Shown here: positions 50,393-62,300 of the stretch, one piece after another
Layout: each line of letters starts with the position of its first letter
Position numbering within the stretch: position 1 is the first letter of the stretch
Origin: Turnera subulata
Taxonomy: Eukaryota; Streptophyta; Magnoliopsida; Malpighiales; Passifloraceae
Length of the DNA: 64,000 nt
Reading direction: 5' to 3'
Assembly: GCA_028386065.3 (NCBI GenBank)
Contig: JAKUCV010002451.1
Location: 7,310-71,309 of the forward strand
Notes under the pieces: model-generated
Databases searched by the model: none
Seen by the model: only the letters and a program-made list of their open reading frames with translations
Told to the model about the DNA's origin: nothing
Position numbers and translations under genes: made by a program

Positions 50393-50600
50393 CCTGAACT
50401 CTCCTCCTTCACCATGAAATGCTGTTGTGGATCACTGCAACATACATAAGCCATTTTAAATATGGAACTCTGATTACAAGTTGTCACGTTGTTCCTGATC
50501 CAGCCCATCATTTAGTACCATCATTTGATTTCTACCCTAATCAAATCCAGTTGCTGGTTCAGGCAATCCACCCCTATGCTTACCTACCATTTATATAGGC

Positions 50601-50978
50601 CGCACTTCTAGTTCTTGCTTACCTTTTTTTATCATAAAACTGCACTGCCATTTCTTCATAATTAGTAAAGGTACAACCCGGAGCTTTCCCATTTCTATGG
50701 GTCCTTAATGCATCTAGCAGCTCCTCAGCTCTTTTTCTCCTTTTTTGCTCAAAAGAAGTTTTGCATGTCAAATATATCCGGAGAAAAGCCCCACATTAAG
50801 TGGCAAAAATGGTTTTCTCTGACTGTTGAGAGTGCTAATACATTGGTATTATACAACAGTTGCGTTGGACTGAGGAGAAAACTTGTGTACAGACGCCCTA
50901 GAATACACATGTTAAACCTACCCTTAGTTAAAAAAGTTAAAACTGGGAGAAGAAAGAATAATGTACAACAGGCCAGGG
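50601..50978. other. 3'UTR / intergenic next to the bromodomain gene
   Basis: Probable 3'UTR of the minus-strand bromodomain gene. No other feature seen. Confidence 0.4.
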
Positions 50979-53900
50979 TCACTTTGCCTGAATTCTTTTC
51001 TTCCCCGTTGTAGCATTTTCTTTTCTTTTTGGTGGACTTTGAATCCCCTGTGCATTACTTCTACGCCCAGGTTTCTTTGGCCTGCCAGAACCTCTTTTCC
51101 TAATGGTTGAAGGCTCTTCTGAAGGAGGGGGTTGAGGATTACTTGGTCTTTTACCCGCAGTTTGAGTTTTGGAAACAGTATTGCCACCTTTGGCTACCTT
51201 TCCAGACATTTTGCGGTTATCAGCGCGAGGAGTTCGCGGTTTCACAGGAGGATTGATAAGGCTTGGCATGGACATGAGGAGTGTGATCGTAGTCTTGCTG
51301 ATGTAGTCCTTTAGATGCTGCCGCAAACTTTTAGTGACTATCTCCCTGAGTAATAGTGCAGATTTATATTCACGTGTGGTGCGGGAATAAAAGACTAAGG
51401 CATTATTAGCAAGGAGAAGCAGATCCCGGAAGACTTCTTTAGCTGATGTGATGGAGCCAGTTGAAATTCTTGACCTAATAGTATCAAGATCCATATGCTG
51501 CAGGATCATTTTCTTGTATCTTCCTCTTTTCTGTTGCAGCAATTTAAACAATACCATAGGTCAGGTTTTATCTTTGCTTGTATCAAGCCAAAGGTTAGGC
51601 TACTAGCAATAATAACCATGGACTAGACTCAAACTCGCGAATCACCATATATGATTGCACTCAAAATAAAAAGGGCAAAACATAAGTGAAATGGAAGCTC
51701 AAAACTCATGAGATTTCTGATATTAAACGGAATGAGAGGTTATTACACAGTATGCACAATAACTTATTGACTAGAAAACTCAAAACTACCATGATTAAAA
51801 GAATATAGGCTTATCATCAATTATGTGTTTTTCCTTTGCAAATGAAATTAGAGATAGTTCAAAAATATTGAGAAGCAAACCATTATTTTCAGAGAAATAT
51901 AATATATCATAAGCAACTTTATAACTCCAAGGTGAAGTAGCAACTGTACCTGACTATCGAGCCGTCGACGAAACACAGAGGCACACTTGTTCTCAGCAAT
52001 AGAATCAAAAATCCCCACGAGATCAGGCATTTCATCCTCAATTGAACTTTTGCATTGATTAACGGGACCAAGACATTTAGTGCCTTGACCAGAAAAGCTA
52101 GTTGAATTATCTTTGCACTGGGTAGCTGATGCAACATCAGCAGATCCTGAAAATTCACTTTCCCCCATACTCCCTTCCTTGATATCCTTGATACAATCTT
52201 TTCTTTTCCTCTTTCCTCTTCTCCTCCTTATACATGCTCCCTGACCAATTGCAATTAGATTCCACATGCTTGAAACTTTCTTTTCTTCAGGAGATACGAG
52301 AAGCCCTTGCTTTGTCTCAATCTCTTCCGCAGGCACAGAGGCTGGAATCTGATATTCAGGCGACCAAGTTATTCTTGTTTCATGAGTAAAGCTACCAGCA
52401 GAGAGTCCATCCTTAGATATCTCTTTACTGGAAGATTCAACACCATCTGATTTCTGACATGGTACAAGTGATTCAGTCTGGCTTGATTCATTACTGACAC
52501 GGCAATCTTCTCCTCTCTCAGCCTTGAGAGTTTCAAGTTTTGATTCAAGCGACCTGATTCGTACCAATTGAGAAATCTGAAAGATCAATGCATGAATAGC
52601 GACTGATTCCAGAAGGGATGAGAAATAAGTGGCATTGCAACAAAGCCACCAAACTGCAAACTAGAGAGGCCATCTTTTTTTTTTTCCAGCTGATTGTTCT
52701 TAGTTTCCATAAAAAATGAGCTCAAGCTCTAAACAATCTACCAGGTACACCTTCAAATGATTACTAACTTATCAACATATATGTGCAATGTGAAAACCAG
52801 TCATCTGAGAAGGATGTGTAGAATTTATGCTTCTGGTGTAAGAACCAAAAGCAAAGTAACTCTTAGCTTAACTAGTTCCTTCGATCATTCAAAGCAATAC
52901 ACTACTGGCCATCTCCATTGCTGCTATCTTTCATTGTCATTATATTAAAAACTAAAATGCTATACACACTGCTGGTCATCTCATTGCTGCTATATTTCAT
53001 TGTCATTATATTAAAAACTAAAATGTGGTGCATGCTGGTCATTTCATTGCTATCTTTCATTGCCATTATATTAAAAAACTAAAATGCAACAGTCGCCAGT
53101 GAACTACAGTTTTCCAGAATTATTGTCTGATATTGGAGAAACGACAAATTACTCACCCAATTGTATCAGCGGATACTTCTAAAGCTCGCCTTAACTCTGC
53201 TGTGCGTTGCTTCCGCAGCTCATCAAACAGAGCTCTGAGACATATGCAATGCGCAGTAAAAAACCGGCCGCTTTTAAGAAAATAAGTTTCGCTCAAACAT
53301 AGGAAACAGGCTTTTACTTACGTGCATCCAGAATAACGCTGCTGCAAATCCTCATACTTGGCCTTGCACACCTGCAAGTGGAATTTCTGCCAAAGTAAGC
53401 ACATGTCCATATACAATAGAAGAAGCAATTTGGATTGCTCAACAAGGAATACAGTCTCATTCTCAAGAAAACCATTCAAACTAGCAGTTAAAGCAAGTGA
53501 CTTGGTGCTCAGTAGCAACTCTGCAAAAGCTTAATAGTCGGACAGGGTTTGGAAGACAAAGAAATGGAAATATATATACAGATATACACCATCCTTTAGT
53601 TTGATAAGAGTTATACACCCATAGCAACTTGAGTAGTTAAGAATAAATTTATCTAAGTGCTTTAAGTGCTGCTTTCTATCCCAGACAAAGTTGCTACATT
53701 CATTTTAGGAATGCCATTTCAATGAAGAAATAGTCAGGAAGATGACATATACAGCAACAAACTAACTCCAGAATCTAGATGTTCAATTCTGCTGTTTCCA
53801 GTTTAGCTCCATATTTCACCACAACTACCCAACAATATCATTCACCACCTACCTGATGCCCGGTAAAATTGCATTCATTGAACAAGGAAAGTAATAAATA

Positions 53901-54773
53901 CTTAATCCAGGTAGCAGATTTTGACCAAGCTTCAAATATAAAAGTCAATTATATGAACGCCATATTGAAAGGCTTTGTATACCAAATCAAAAGCCATTGG
54001 TGGTAATGGTATGATCACATGCATGTTACGTGGACGCGAAAGTGCTTATATAAGTTATATCTATTCCATTAGCTCATTTTCTAACTTAAATTTTTCGTCA
54101 CGGAGACTCTACACCACGTAAAGAGTCAAGTCAAAAGTCCCAATACAAAATGCTAGTCACCACCATTCATGTCACCATCACAATTCTTTCTTTTTCATTT
54201 CCACGAAATTAACCCCATTATTAATCAATCCAAAGATCATCATCAACAAACGCCACCTTTTTACCATTTTAAGACCCCTAAATAAGAAAACAGAGAGGAA
54301 CGTTGTTCACGAATTTGTCCTTATGAAATAAAGATGTGTTCTAGAAAAGAAAGAAAAAAAAAGATAGGTGGGTATCCCGTATCCATCCACTTCTAAAATA
54401 CCTGAAATAAAAATGCCATCCACCAATTCACAAAACAATTGGCTACGCACAAAGTGAAAAAGGAAACCGACAAACAAATGCCTCCAATCAATGAGCCACA
54501 CCCCACACCTCTAAGTTCTAAACAACACCAAAAATAAAATAAAAAATTAATTAATTAGAACTTAATATTGATGATAATAAAATATATTCATTTAATCTCT
54601 TAAAAAAAATTAAATTAAATTACCTCGGGTGTGAAGGTGAACGGGCAAACGGTTCGGGCCCGGAGCTCCGCCGCAACCAAATCCCAGTCTCGGGTCCCGT
54701 GCCGGAGCACTGCCCCGACCAGCAACAGCTCCTCCCACGTGCCCCACCTCCCCTCCTCCACCTCCGCCCCCAT
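50979..54773 (-). CDS. Myb/SANT-like plus bromodomain protein
   Basis: Exons 54624-54773, 53322-53371, 53157-53234, 51950-52553 and 50979-51530 join to 477 residues. The N-terminal Myb/SANT-like segment (RWGTWEELLLVGAVLRHGTR, residues 9-28, continuing DWDLVAAEL) is followed by a coiled coil (about 60-115: LFDELRKQRTAELRRALE, SLESKLETLKAE). An acidic/Ser linker with a basic patch (RRRRGKRKRKD) leads to a bromodomain from about residue 295 (KRGRYKKMILQHMDLDTIRS). It holds the acetyl-lysine-type Asn region LLANNALVFYSRTTREYKSA. The C-terminus is basic with an AT-hook-like RGSGRPKKPGRR. Such proteins read acetylated histones in the nucleus. The start is MGAEVEEGRW, which fits the family. Exon 1 is GC-rich compared with the rest of the window. 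Confidence 0.9.
52905..53091. repeat. Three-unit ~63-67-bp tandem repeat in a bromodomain-gene intron
   Basis: Units start at 52905, 52972 and 53035 with ctgg(t/c)cat. Each contains tttcattg.cattatattaaaa followed by actaaaatg. Located in the intron between exons 3 and 4. Confidence 0.85.
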
Positions 54774-56381
54774 CTCCGCCGTCCGGCGAGCAAGAAAACA
54801 CCCCTCCACCTCCTAATTCTACGCGCCCTCCGCCCAAATTAGACAACCCCGCCGGCCCAGAAATAGAACGAAAGAACAAATCTTTAATGTCACAACAGAA
54901 CTCACTACAACAAACCCTCAAAGGGTAAGAGCCGAAACACGGAAACCACCGCCGGAGAGAGAGAAAGAAAGAAAGAAAGGAAAACCGCGGTTTTCCGGTT
55001 AATTTTGAGAGGAAAAGGAAAGCGGTTTTTGTGGGGATAAAAGAAAAGCGGTATTCAGGTTCCGTTAAGGTGGTTTTGGATTTTGTTTGGATGGTATATT
55101 TTTTTAAAAAGGGGGGATATTTTACAAAGAAGAAGTCTTTTTTTTTTCTTTCCTTTGGTGGTGTTGTTGTTTATGGTAGTATAATTGGTGGTAGTAGTAG
55201 TAGTAACAATAATAATACTATTGCGTGAGACACGGAGTTGACAGATTCTTCCATAAGGGAAGAGAGAGGACAGAAATAGAAACAACGTTAAAAAAGAACA
55301 GAAAACACACACACAACCAGACTTATTAGTGAAAGTGGAGGAAACACAAAAACAGGAAAAGAAACAGATGTACTCAAAATTTGAAGGAGAGGGATGATAT
55401 TTTCAATGTGGAAAACATGGAACAGATTTTATAGTCTCCTTGTTTCTCTCTCTCTCTTTTCCAATGTAGACATATTTTATTTTAATTCTTTCTTCGCTTC
55501 ATTTGGGTTGCATAATTAACTACCCAGCTGGGCTTTCCTTAAAAATGTGAATAGATAGATAATCTGTTAAACACCTAACTGTACTGCTAATTTTGTAGAT
55601 AAGAAGAGATAAGAAGACCAAGAGGCGTTACAAAAATCTCTAGACAATAATGTGTCTAAATATTTTAAATATTAATTTCATAAATGACAGTCATAGATGA
55701 TGAACTTTGTCATTTACAAACTATTTTGCATTCGCATTACACTTGAAAGAAACAAGGCATGTTAAGGTAACTATTTGTTACTGCTGTTTCTTCTAAATAA
55801 TCATACTAATCTGGTTAATCTCCTTTACTTGTCAAGCCAATAATTTAACTGCGGAATTTCAACACAATATGAAAATTGGAAATGGACCTGCATTTTCTTA
55901 TAACACAGGGTTTTTTTTTTTTTTTGTTATCACAGGAGATTGAAAATGGACCTCTATTGCAAGAATCTATTTAATTTTCATTAATGAACAGAGCAACTGT
56001 AGTATACAGAGAATGCTGGCACGTAATTACATTCTTTTCCAACAAAAAAGATATACAGACAACAAAGAATTGAATTAACAAACACGCCTGTGTACCGCCA
56101 AAATCACCACCTTTTCAAAGATGGCAGAGCATCTTCCACCATTCCTGCTGTAAAATAATAGCACGAAGATCATTCCTGGGATTTTCATCGCAAACACTGA
56201 AGCTGTAGGAAGAAATCACCAGCAAAAGCCGGGACAGCCACTGAAATGACCAAAGGCCGGAAAGACAAAATTGTTAGCTGATGTAGAATGGAGCATGGCC
56301 TTACACGATCATCAATTGAGACCCTTTTTGATTCTATTTTTTCTTATTTGCAGCGGCGGCTGATCTGTGCAGGTGTGCCAA
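54774..56381. other. Bromodomain-gene 5' region and KTN80 3'UTR
   Basis: Holds a GAAA/GAGA tract (about 54957-54979), a (TAG)n-like run (about 55189-55206) and T runs. A plus-strand frame at 56288-56563 is antisense to the last KTN80 exon and is not a gene. Confidence 0.5.
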
Positions 56382-59300
56382 CTAGGACTCCTCCAGAACT
56401 AGATTCAACTCCCGAGCACATCTTGCCAATAAACCACCCCGCCTGCAGACAAATCAGCAGAGAACTTTCTGATTATGACTTGTTTATTTGTGACTGGGAA
56501 AACCATCATTTAGGTAAGAAAGAAGATAGACCTCCTATGTCCAAACCAATGAAAGCTTACTGAAACGAGCCATGGTGGCATAAAAACATGCTACAAGGTA
56601 TCCCAAATTGCCCAAGAAAAATTAAGAACTTTCTACCAAAGAAAAGTGATTCATTTGATCATATGGAAGAGCCTCCTAATATTTCGCACAGACAGTAATT
56701 CAAAGCGGTGTTGCTTTCCATGCAACAGCTTGACTAAGATGGCGACTCAATCATGGCTATTTAAGAGTATCAAGTAGAACTGGAGAGTAAGACATAAAAT
56801 GCTTGCCTAATAATTGTCGGAAGAACTTGCTGGATTTTTTGAAGCTGGATAAAGCATTGATTACAGCATTCCCGCCTGTATTCATTTAACAAGTTAACGA
56901 TTAGTCAATGAACAAAATAACTTGCAATTAACATATAGGTGTTTACAAACAGGACTTTTTCCAACAGAATGTCGATTATCAATACCTTTGTTCTGCATGA
57001 AGATCAACACCAACAGATGGACGTGCAGAAATTGTAGAGCGAATTCTCGGGCCAAAAACAGCAACGAGTTTCAACAACATCTCCAGCGATACATTTGCAT
57101 GCCTGTAATCAATAACATGTATTAAGAAACTCCAATAGTATCTGAAAGTTGGTTTCTGATCCTGTTAAGACCACAAGACATTTCTTCCTTGACTCAATCT
57201 ATGTCAAGAGAACAAGAAGCATACATGGTTTGCAGTGCAAGTCTATCACCCAAGGTCACAGTAGATGAACTTCCTGCCCATTGATTGAAATCGCTGCTCT
57301 AACTTATGAGCCAATTTATGGTCCTTTCCAAGAAAAATATACTATTGCAGTTAACATTTTTTAAGTTCACTCAATTTATCACCCATGAATGTGAATCTAA
57401 GATATAATTCATCATTTAAACGGGAAGTTATGATTGTAAAGATTATGATAAAGAACAGCTTCACATTGATACTCTTGCAAATAATGACCATGTGCTTAAA
57501 AACTTAACCACAACTAGCTCGTTTCTGAAAGCAGTTGGCACACTGAAAAAGATCAGAAATAACACACTCATCCTTTAATTTCCTTTGTGGAGACTTATAG
57601 GAAAAGCATGAACTAGATAGGAGAAAGAAACCTTCTTTTCTTGAGTGGGGGTAGGAGGCGGAGCAAGTTTCAAAAGCAGAATATAGTTCTTCACAGGTAT
57701 AGTGAACATATTGGTTAGGAATTTTTTGGCTAATATCCCCCCAAATCATACACACCTTTACCATGCTTATAGGCAGACAGATTTATTATCCCCATGTGCA
57801 TGGTGAAGGCAGGTGATTAGTACAGATTGCAGTAAGAAGGTACACAGGCAAGGCTCATAACATCAATTTGAGGAATTAACAGTCTGATTTTGATATTTCA
57901 GTGACAATTACCTTTCCACTTTGCTATCCAGTAATCCCACAAGCACAGGAAGCAAGCAAGAAAACAAGTCTAAGTTGACAATCTCTATTTTCTCTGTAAG
58001 AACACTGATGACATCGGCTTGCACCTGCACAAATATTAACTACCATCTTAAAGGCCTAGTATCTACATAAACAATCAGCTATGTCATAAACAATAAAAAA
58101 AAAAAAAAAGCGCACAGCCCCAAGCCATCGACGTAAACACTCACTGAATGATCTGGTAGTTTCCTCAAGGCATTGATGGCGCCTTTAATGTCATTTCGCT
58201 CCCAAAAATGCCGAACCACCTGAAATAACCGAGTAAGCTTCCCCACACCCAAAAAGAAGAGATACATATAGACTTATACATACAATAAAAAGATATCGAG
58301 ATAAAACCCAGATGTCCTAGGTCATCAAACAAAGTGCAAGAACTACAAAATGATTGCTTTCATATGAGAAGTTGTTGCCTCTTTCAATAAAATTATATTT
58401 CTTATTGGAAATTATTGGAAAAGAGTGTGTGTTAGTGCATGTGTGTCTGTAATTTGAAAGGCAAGTTACCTGTCTCAGATTGGCAGACAGGGTAACCGTG
58501 AAAAAAAGTAACTGTATGAAATCACTAAAAAAACCATAACAACTCGGTACATTTACCTGTAACTTAGTCAAGCGAGATTTAAGAGTATTTAAGAACACAT
58601 CATGAGTTTGCATCAGATCTTCAATAACATCCCGATCATTGGCAGAAGTCAAGTCTCTTCCAGAAACCTCAGGATCTTCCTTCTGTCATAAGAAAAGGAT
58701 AAAAACCAAATCAAATTCATGAAATCCAAAAACTGTTATGATAAAGACCAAGTTTGAAAATCCATCCTTTTTAAGTTCATGATCAGACCCTCAACTGACA
58801 CTATGAGAAAGAATTCTAAAAAGAAATGTCATGATACAATAAAGGATTTTATTTCAGCTTTAAAGAGAAAGCCACAAGTTTAAGAAAATGGTTTATCCCT
58901 AATTGCAAGAAGAATTTGTGAAAACAAAATATCAACCTTTTACATTTAGAAGGAAAATAATTCGTACTTCCTTAGGTCAAATGCAAAAGCAAATTAAAAT
59001 TTGAGAGGTTCCCAACAAAACAACAATATTGACAATTGAGTCAAAATTTTACAATGCTGTATATGGAAACAACTCTAGCTATTGATGATTTCCAACAAGT
59101 TCAAGCCTAGTTCATGGTCATCAGATGGACAAAACTTTTTGACTCAATACTCGACTTATATATCAACTTTCAACTAAGAAGATATCATGAAATTCTACCA
59201 TATTTTAAAACTGAGATCATATTATGGGAATTCAAAAACACCTAAATTAGAGATGTACCCATTCATATATATAGATCACACAAAATATTTCCTTTAGAGC

Positions 59301-62300
59301 AAGCAACAGTCTTACCAGCCCAGGAGATGCTCTATCCACTTCACGTACAATGCAGGGAGTCATTTTAGGATATTCAACTACAGGTATTACATCAGGGGCA
59401 TTATTAGTGACTACAGGGGGTGTTCTATCCATGTCACGGGCAGTCATATAAATGGCGATGGGGGGTGATCGATTCCTTTCTCTTTCAGGTACCCTACGGG
59501 GGGGCATATGAATTGAAATAGGGGGAGTTTTAGCCTTTCTAGGCATTGGACGGGTGCTCATATTAGCCATTACGACGTCAGTCCTACGTGGATTATCAGC
59601 AACACGGGGGCTTACACCAGAAGTGGCAATGGGCGATCTGTCAATATCAGTTATAACATCAGGGGTCATAGTTGTAGCTGAAGTAGGTCTACCATTTGTT
59701 TCAGGTACAGTGATTGGAGGTGGATTAGATGCTGTGGAGTTCGTATCAGGCTCACTGGTAGGAGATGGACTTGATGCTATGGAATTCATTTCAGGCAAAC
59801 CGGTAGGAGGTGGACTCGATTCTCTGGAATTCATTTCAGACATACTGGTGGGAGATGGATTAGCTGTCATGGACTGTGCTTTATTCATTCCGGGTATAGT
59901 GGTAGGAGTCATATTTGTCGCTTGATCTTCATTGCTTAATTTTTCTCGTCTTTCAAACTTTTCAACTAGAATGCGTGTCCTTCCTGCTACAACTGCAACT
60001 GCAAAAATCAAATTTTGAAACAAAATTAAGTTCTCATCCAGTTTGTATCGTTTGAAATCACCCAATCTATGGGGCCACAACACAAACCTCCATTTACATA
60101 TTTAACAGCTGTTCCTTTATTGTCATCAGGAGATTCGTCACCTGAAATGAAATGATGAGTCATTAGTACTTGCTGACAAGTATTTGGTATAACCATCAAA
60201 AACAGATAAGACACCCAAAAACAACTCACAAGATGTGGAATAAATAAATTAAGTGTCTGCTGATGACTAAGACAAGATTTACAAGGGGCCAACAAAAGGA
60301 GAAAAAAATAGATCAGGAATTTTAAGCATTGAAGAGATCAATACACACGGTGTCTCAGCGTGCCCCAATGAGCCAGGTGGTCTTAATTGGACCAGAAAGA
60401 GGACAGTGAAACATTCTAACCAATATCTATGAGCTTAAAGCAATACCATAAAGAACATTGTGGTATCTGGCATCGCCGAAAAGGATTTAAACTTTGTAGA
60501 AAAGAACCTTAAGGAAAAGGTTGGAAAATTTTCTAACTGGATAAACTATCATCTCCAAGAGAAAAGTATGATGGTGGTTCAGGTTTCAAACAAGTTGGCC
60601 AAGGCTTCATGTGGATGCAATTATATAGGTGGAGGAGAAGAAATGGACTCAGACAAGCGAGTTAAAACAACTTGCAATTCAAACAACAATTAAAATTTGC
60701 AAACGCAAATGGATAGACTTGTACAATAGATATGGTGGAAGAAACTAGCAGTCAGATGAAGGAATTATGACTACACAAAAAGTGCTAGATAACGCAGCAT
60801 GACATCATCCAGAGATAGAGCTTACAATTGTCCAGATCAGAAGGCGTCTCAGGAGAGAATATTTTTCGAAACTTCTCAGTTATAATTTTGATGCTAGAAT
60901 CTTTCTCCTCGAAGGATTTTTGCACCCCATCTTCTGATACAACTTGACTTCGCAAGCTGGGTTCTGTTGCAGTTTCTTTCTCGCTTTCCACAGTTTCAGA
61001 TTCAAGAGACACCGATAGCTTCTCAAGGTCATTCTTGGCATTTGATGGCCTCCGTATATGGGCAGGTCTGAGCAACATACCCGGTTTTGTCTTGGAGAAG
61101 GTGATAGTTTCCACGCCAGCCTTCGAAGAGTCTTTATCGATAGGATTGTCCCGAGGAACAACAGTAGGAACTGTGAATGATTTGGTGAGTGGTTGTTCAC
61201 TAAGTTTTGCTGCACCTAAAATGGGGCTCTGTTTCCCTGTGGGTAGATTACCTGTTCCATTGGAATCGGATGGGAACACTGTTGGAACACTTAAAGAACG
61301 ATTCCGTTGCAACGTAACAGGATTTCCCCCAGAGGCTTTCCAAGACAGAAAAAACAGCATATCAGGACAAAAGTGGACTCTGGAGATAAAAGGTGAGATA
61401 TTTGTCTGTGAAGGATATTCTAACTTGGCAAGCCAGGATTGGATTAATTAGAAATAAGCTTGTACTCAGAACTAATAGGGAGTAATAAACTTCTCGAATA
61501 TGGACAATGCAGATAAAAATATGCCCTTATAAAAAGAAAATAAACATTTTAAAGGGAGCTTTTTTTATTGGTGAAGGAGGTAAAGAAAACTCACAGTCAA
61601 CATAGATGTTTTTTATTTCCTTTGCGTCATAATCAGGAGACCTAGAGCGTGAACCCGGGGTTGATCTTATACCAGTAGCGACTTTATTTGATGAATAATC
61701 TCTTGGGACACTAAAATTCTGGTCCATGCTTTCACTTTCTTGAGGTATGAAACCAGCTCCATATGGCTCTATAAGCTAAATGAGGAAAGAAAAAAACTAG
61801 TGCAATAAGTATAAGTAGTCAGGTATTTCACATGTAAAAATATTAATGCTTGTTTGAAGGTTGAGAAAAATGGGTTTAACTTCAAAATGGGTCAAAGAAA
61901 ACAGAAAGAAATCACAAGAAAAAAAGGGGTACCGATACATCTGCTACCCAAACTCCAACAGAATTTTGGTAGTAGGAGCAGCCCAAAATTTTTTCTTCAT
62001 GAATACAAAGGTCACCAAGTGTTGACCACCCCATATCAACCGCATCATGGCAAATCACAGGCTCCCAAGAATAAACCTACATTAGAAAAAATATTTTTAA
62101 ACCTTATGCCTTGTTGAGAAAACAACAATGAAGTTTCAAACAGGAACATTTCAAACCTTTAGACTATCATCTAATCCACAGAAAAGAGTCCTCCCATCAG
62201 GATGAAATGAGATTGAGCGTACACTTGTCGCCTGACAAAAGGAAAAAGCTCTTGTTTTGGGTAACGGATTACATTTATCATAATAAATGCCAAAAAATTC

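Larger units (their letters stand above)
49470..50600. repeat. Degenerate tandem duplication
   Basis: Copy 1 (about 49470-49690) and copy 2 (about 50110-50540) share, in order, ttataatctat.attaattaatctt, cctgaact, ttcaccac/atga, cactgcaa.ata, atccagcccat and cttttgattt/catttgattt. A third partial unit begins where ctacc..taat and ggttcaggc.atcca recur (about 50076-50118 and 50533-50572). Between copies 1 and 2 lies a LINE fragment. Copy 2 also carries a hAT MITE and ~45 bp of extra DNA. Confidence 0.75.

Noticed and set aside
54610..54921. Minus-strand 103-codon Gly/Arg-rich frame
   Set aside because: Out-of-frame reading of the GC-rich first exon of the bromodomain gene.
56288..56563. Plus-strand 91-codon frame
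   Set aside because: Overlaps the terminal KTN80 exon, whose minus-strand reading is strongly conserved.
59554..59925. Plus-strand open frame with GLDAVEF-type repeats
   Set aside because: Antisense to the KTN80 exon. Its repeat is the 45-bp coding repeat read backwards.
61035..61451. Plus-strand 138-codon frame
   Set aside because: Antisense to the large KTN80 exon 60826-61335. No domain.
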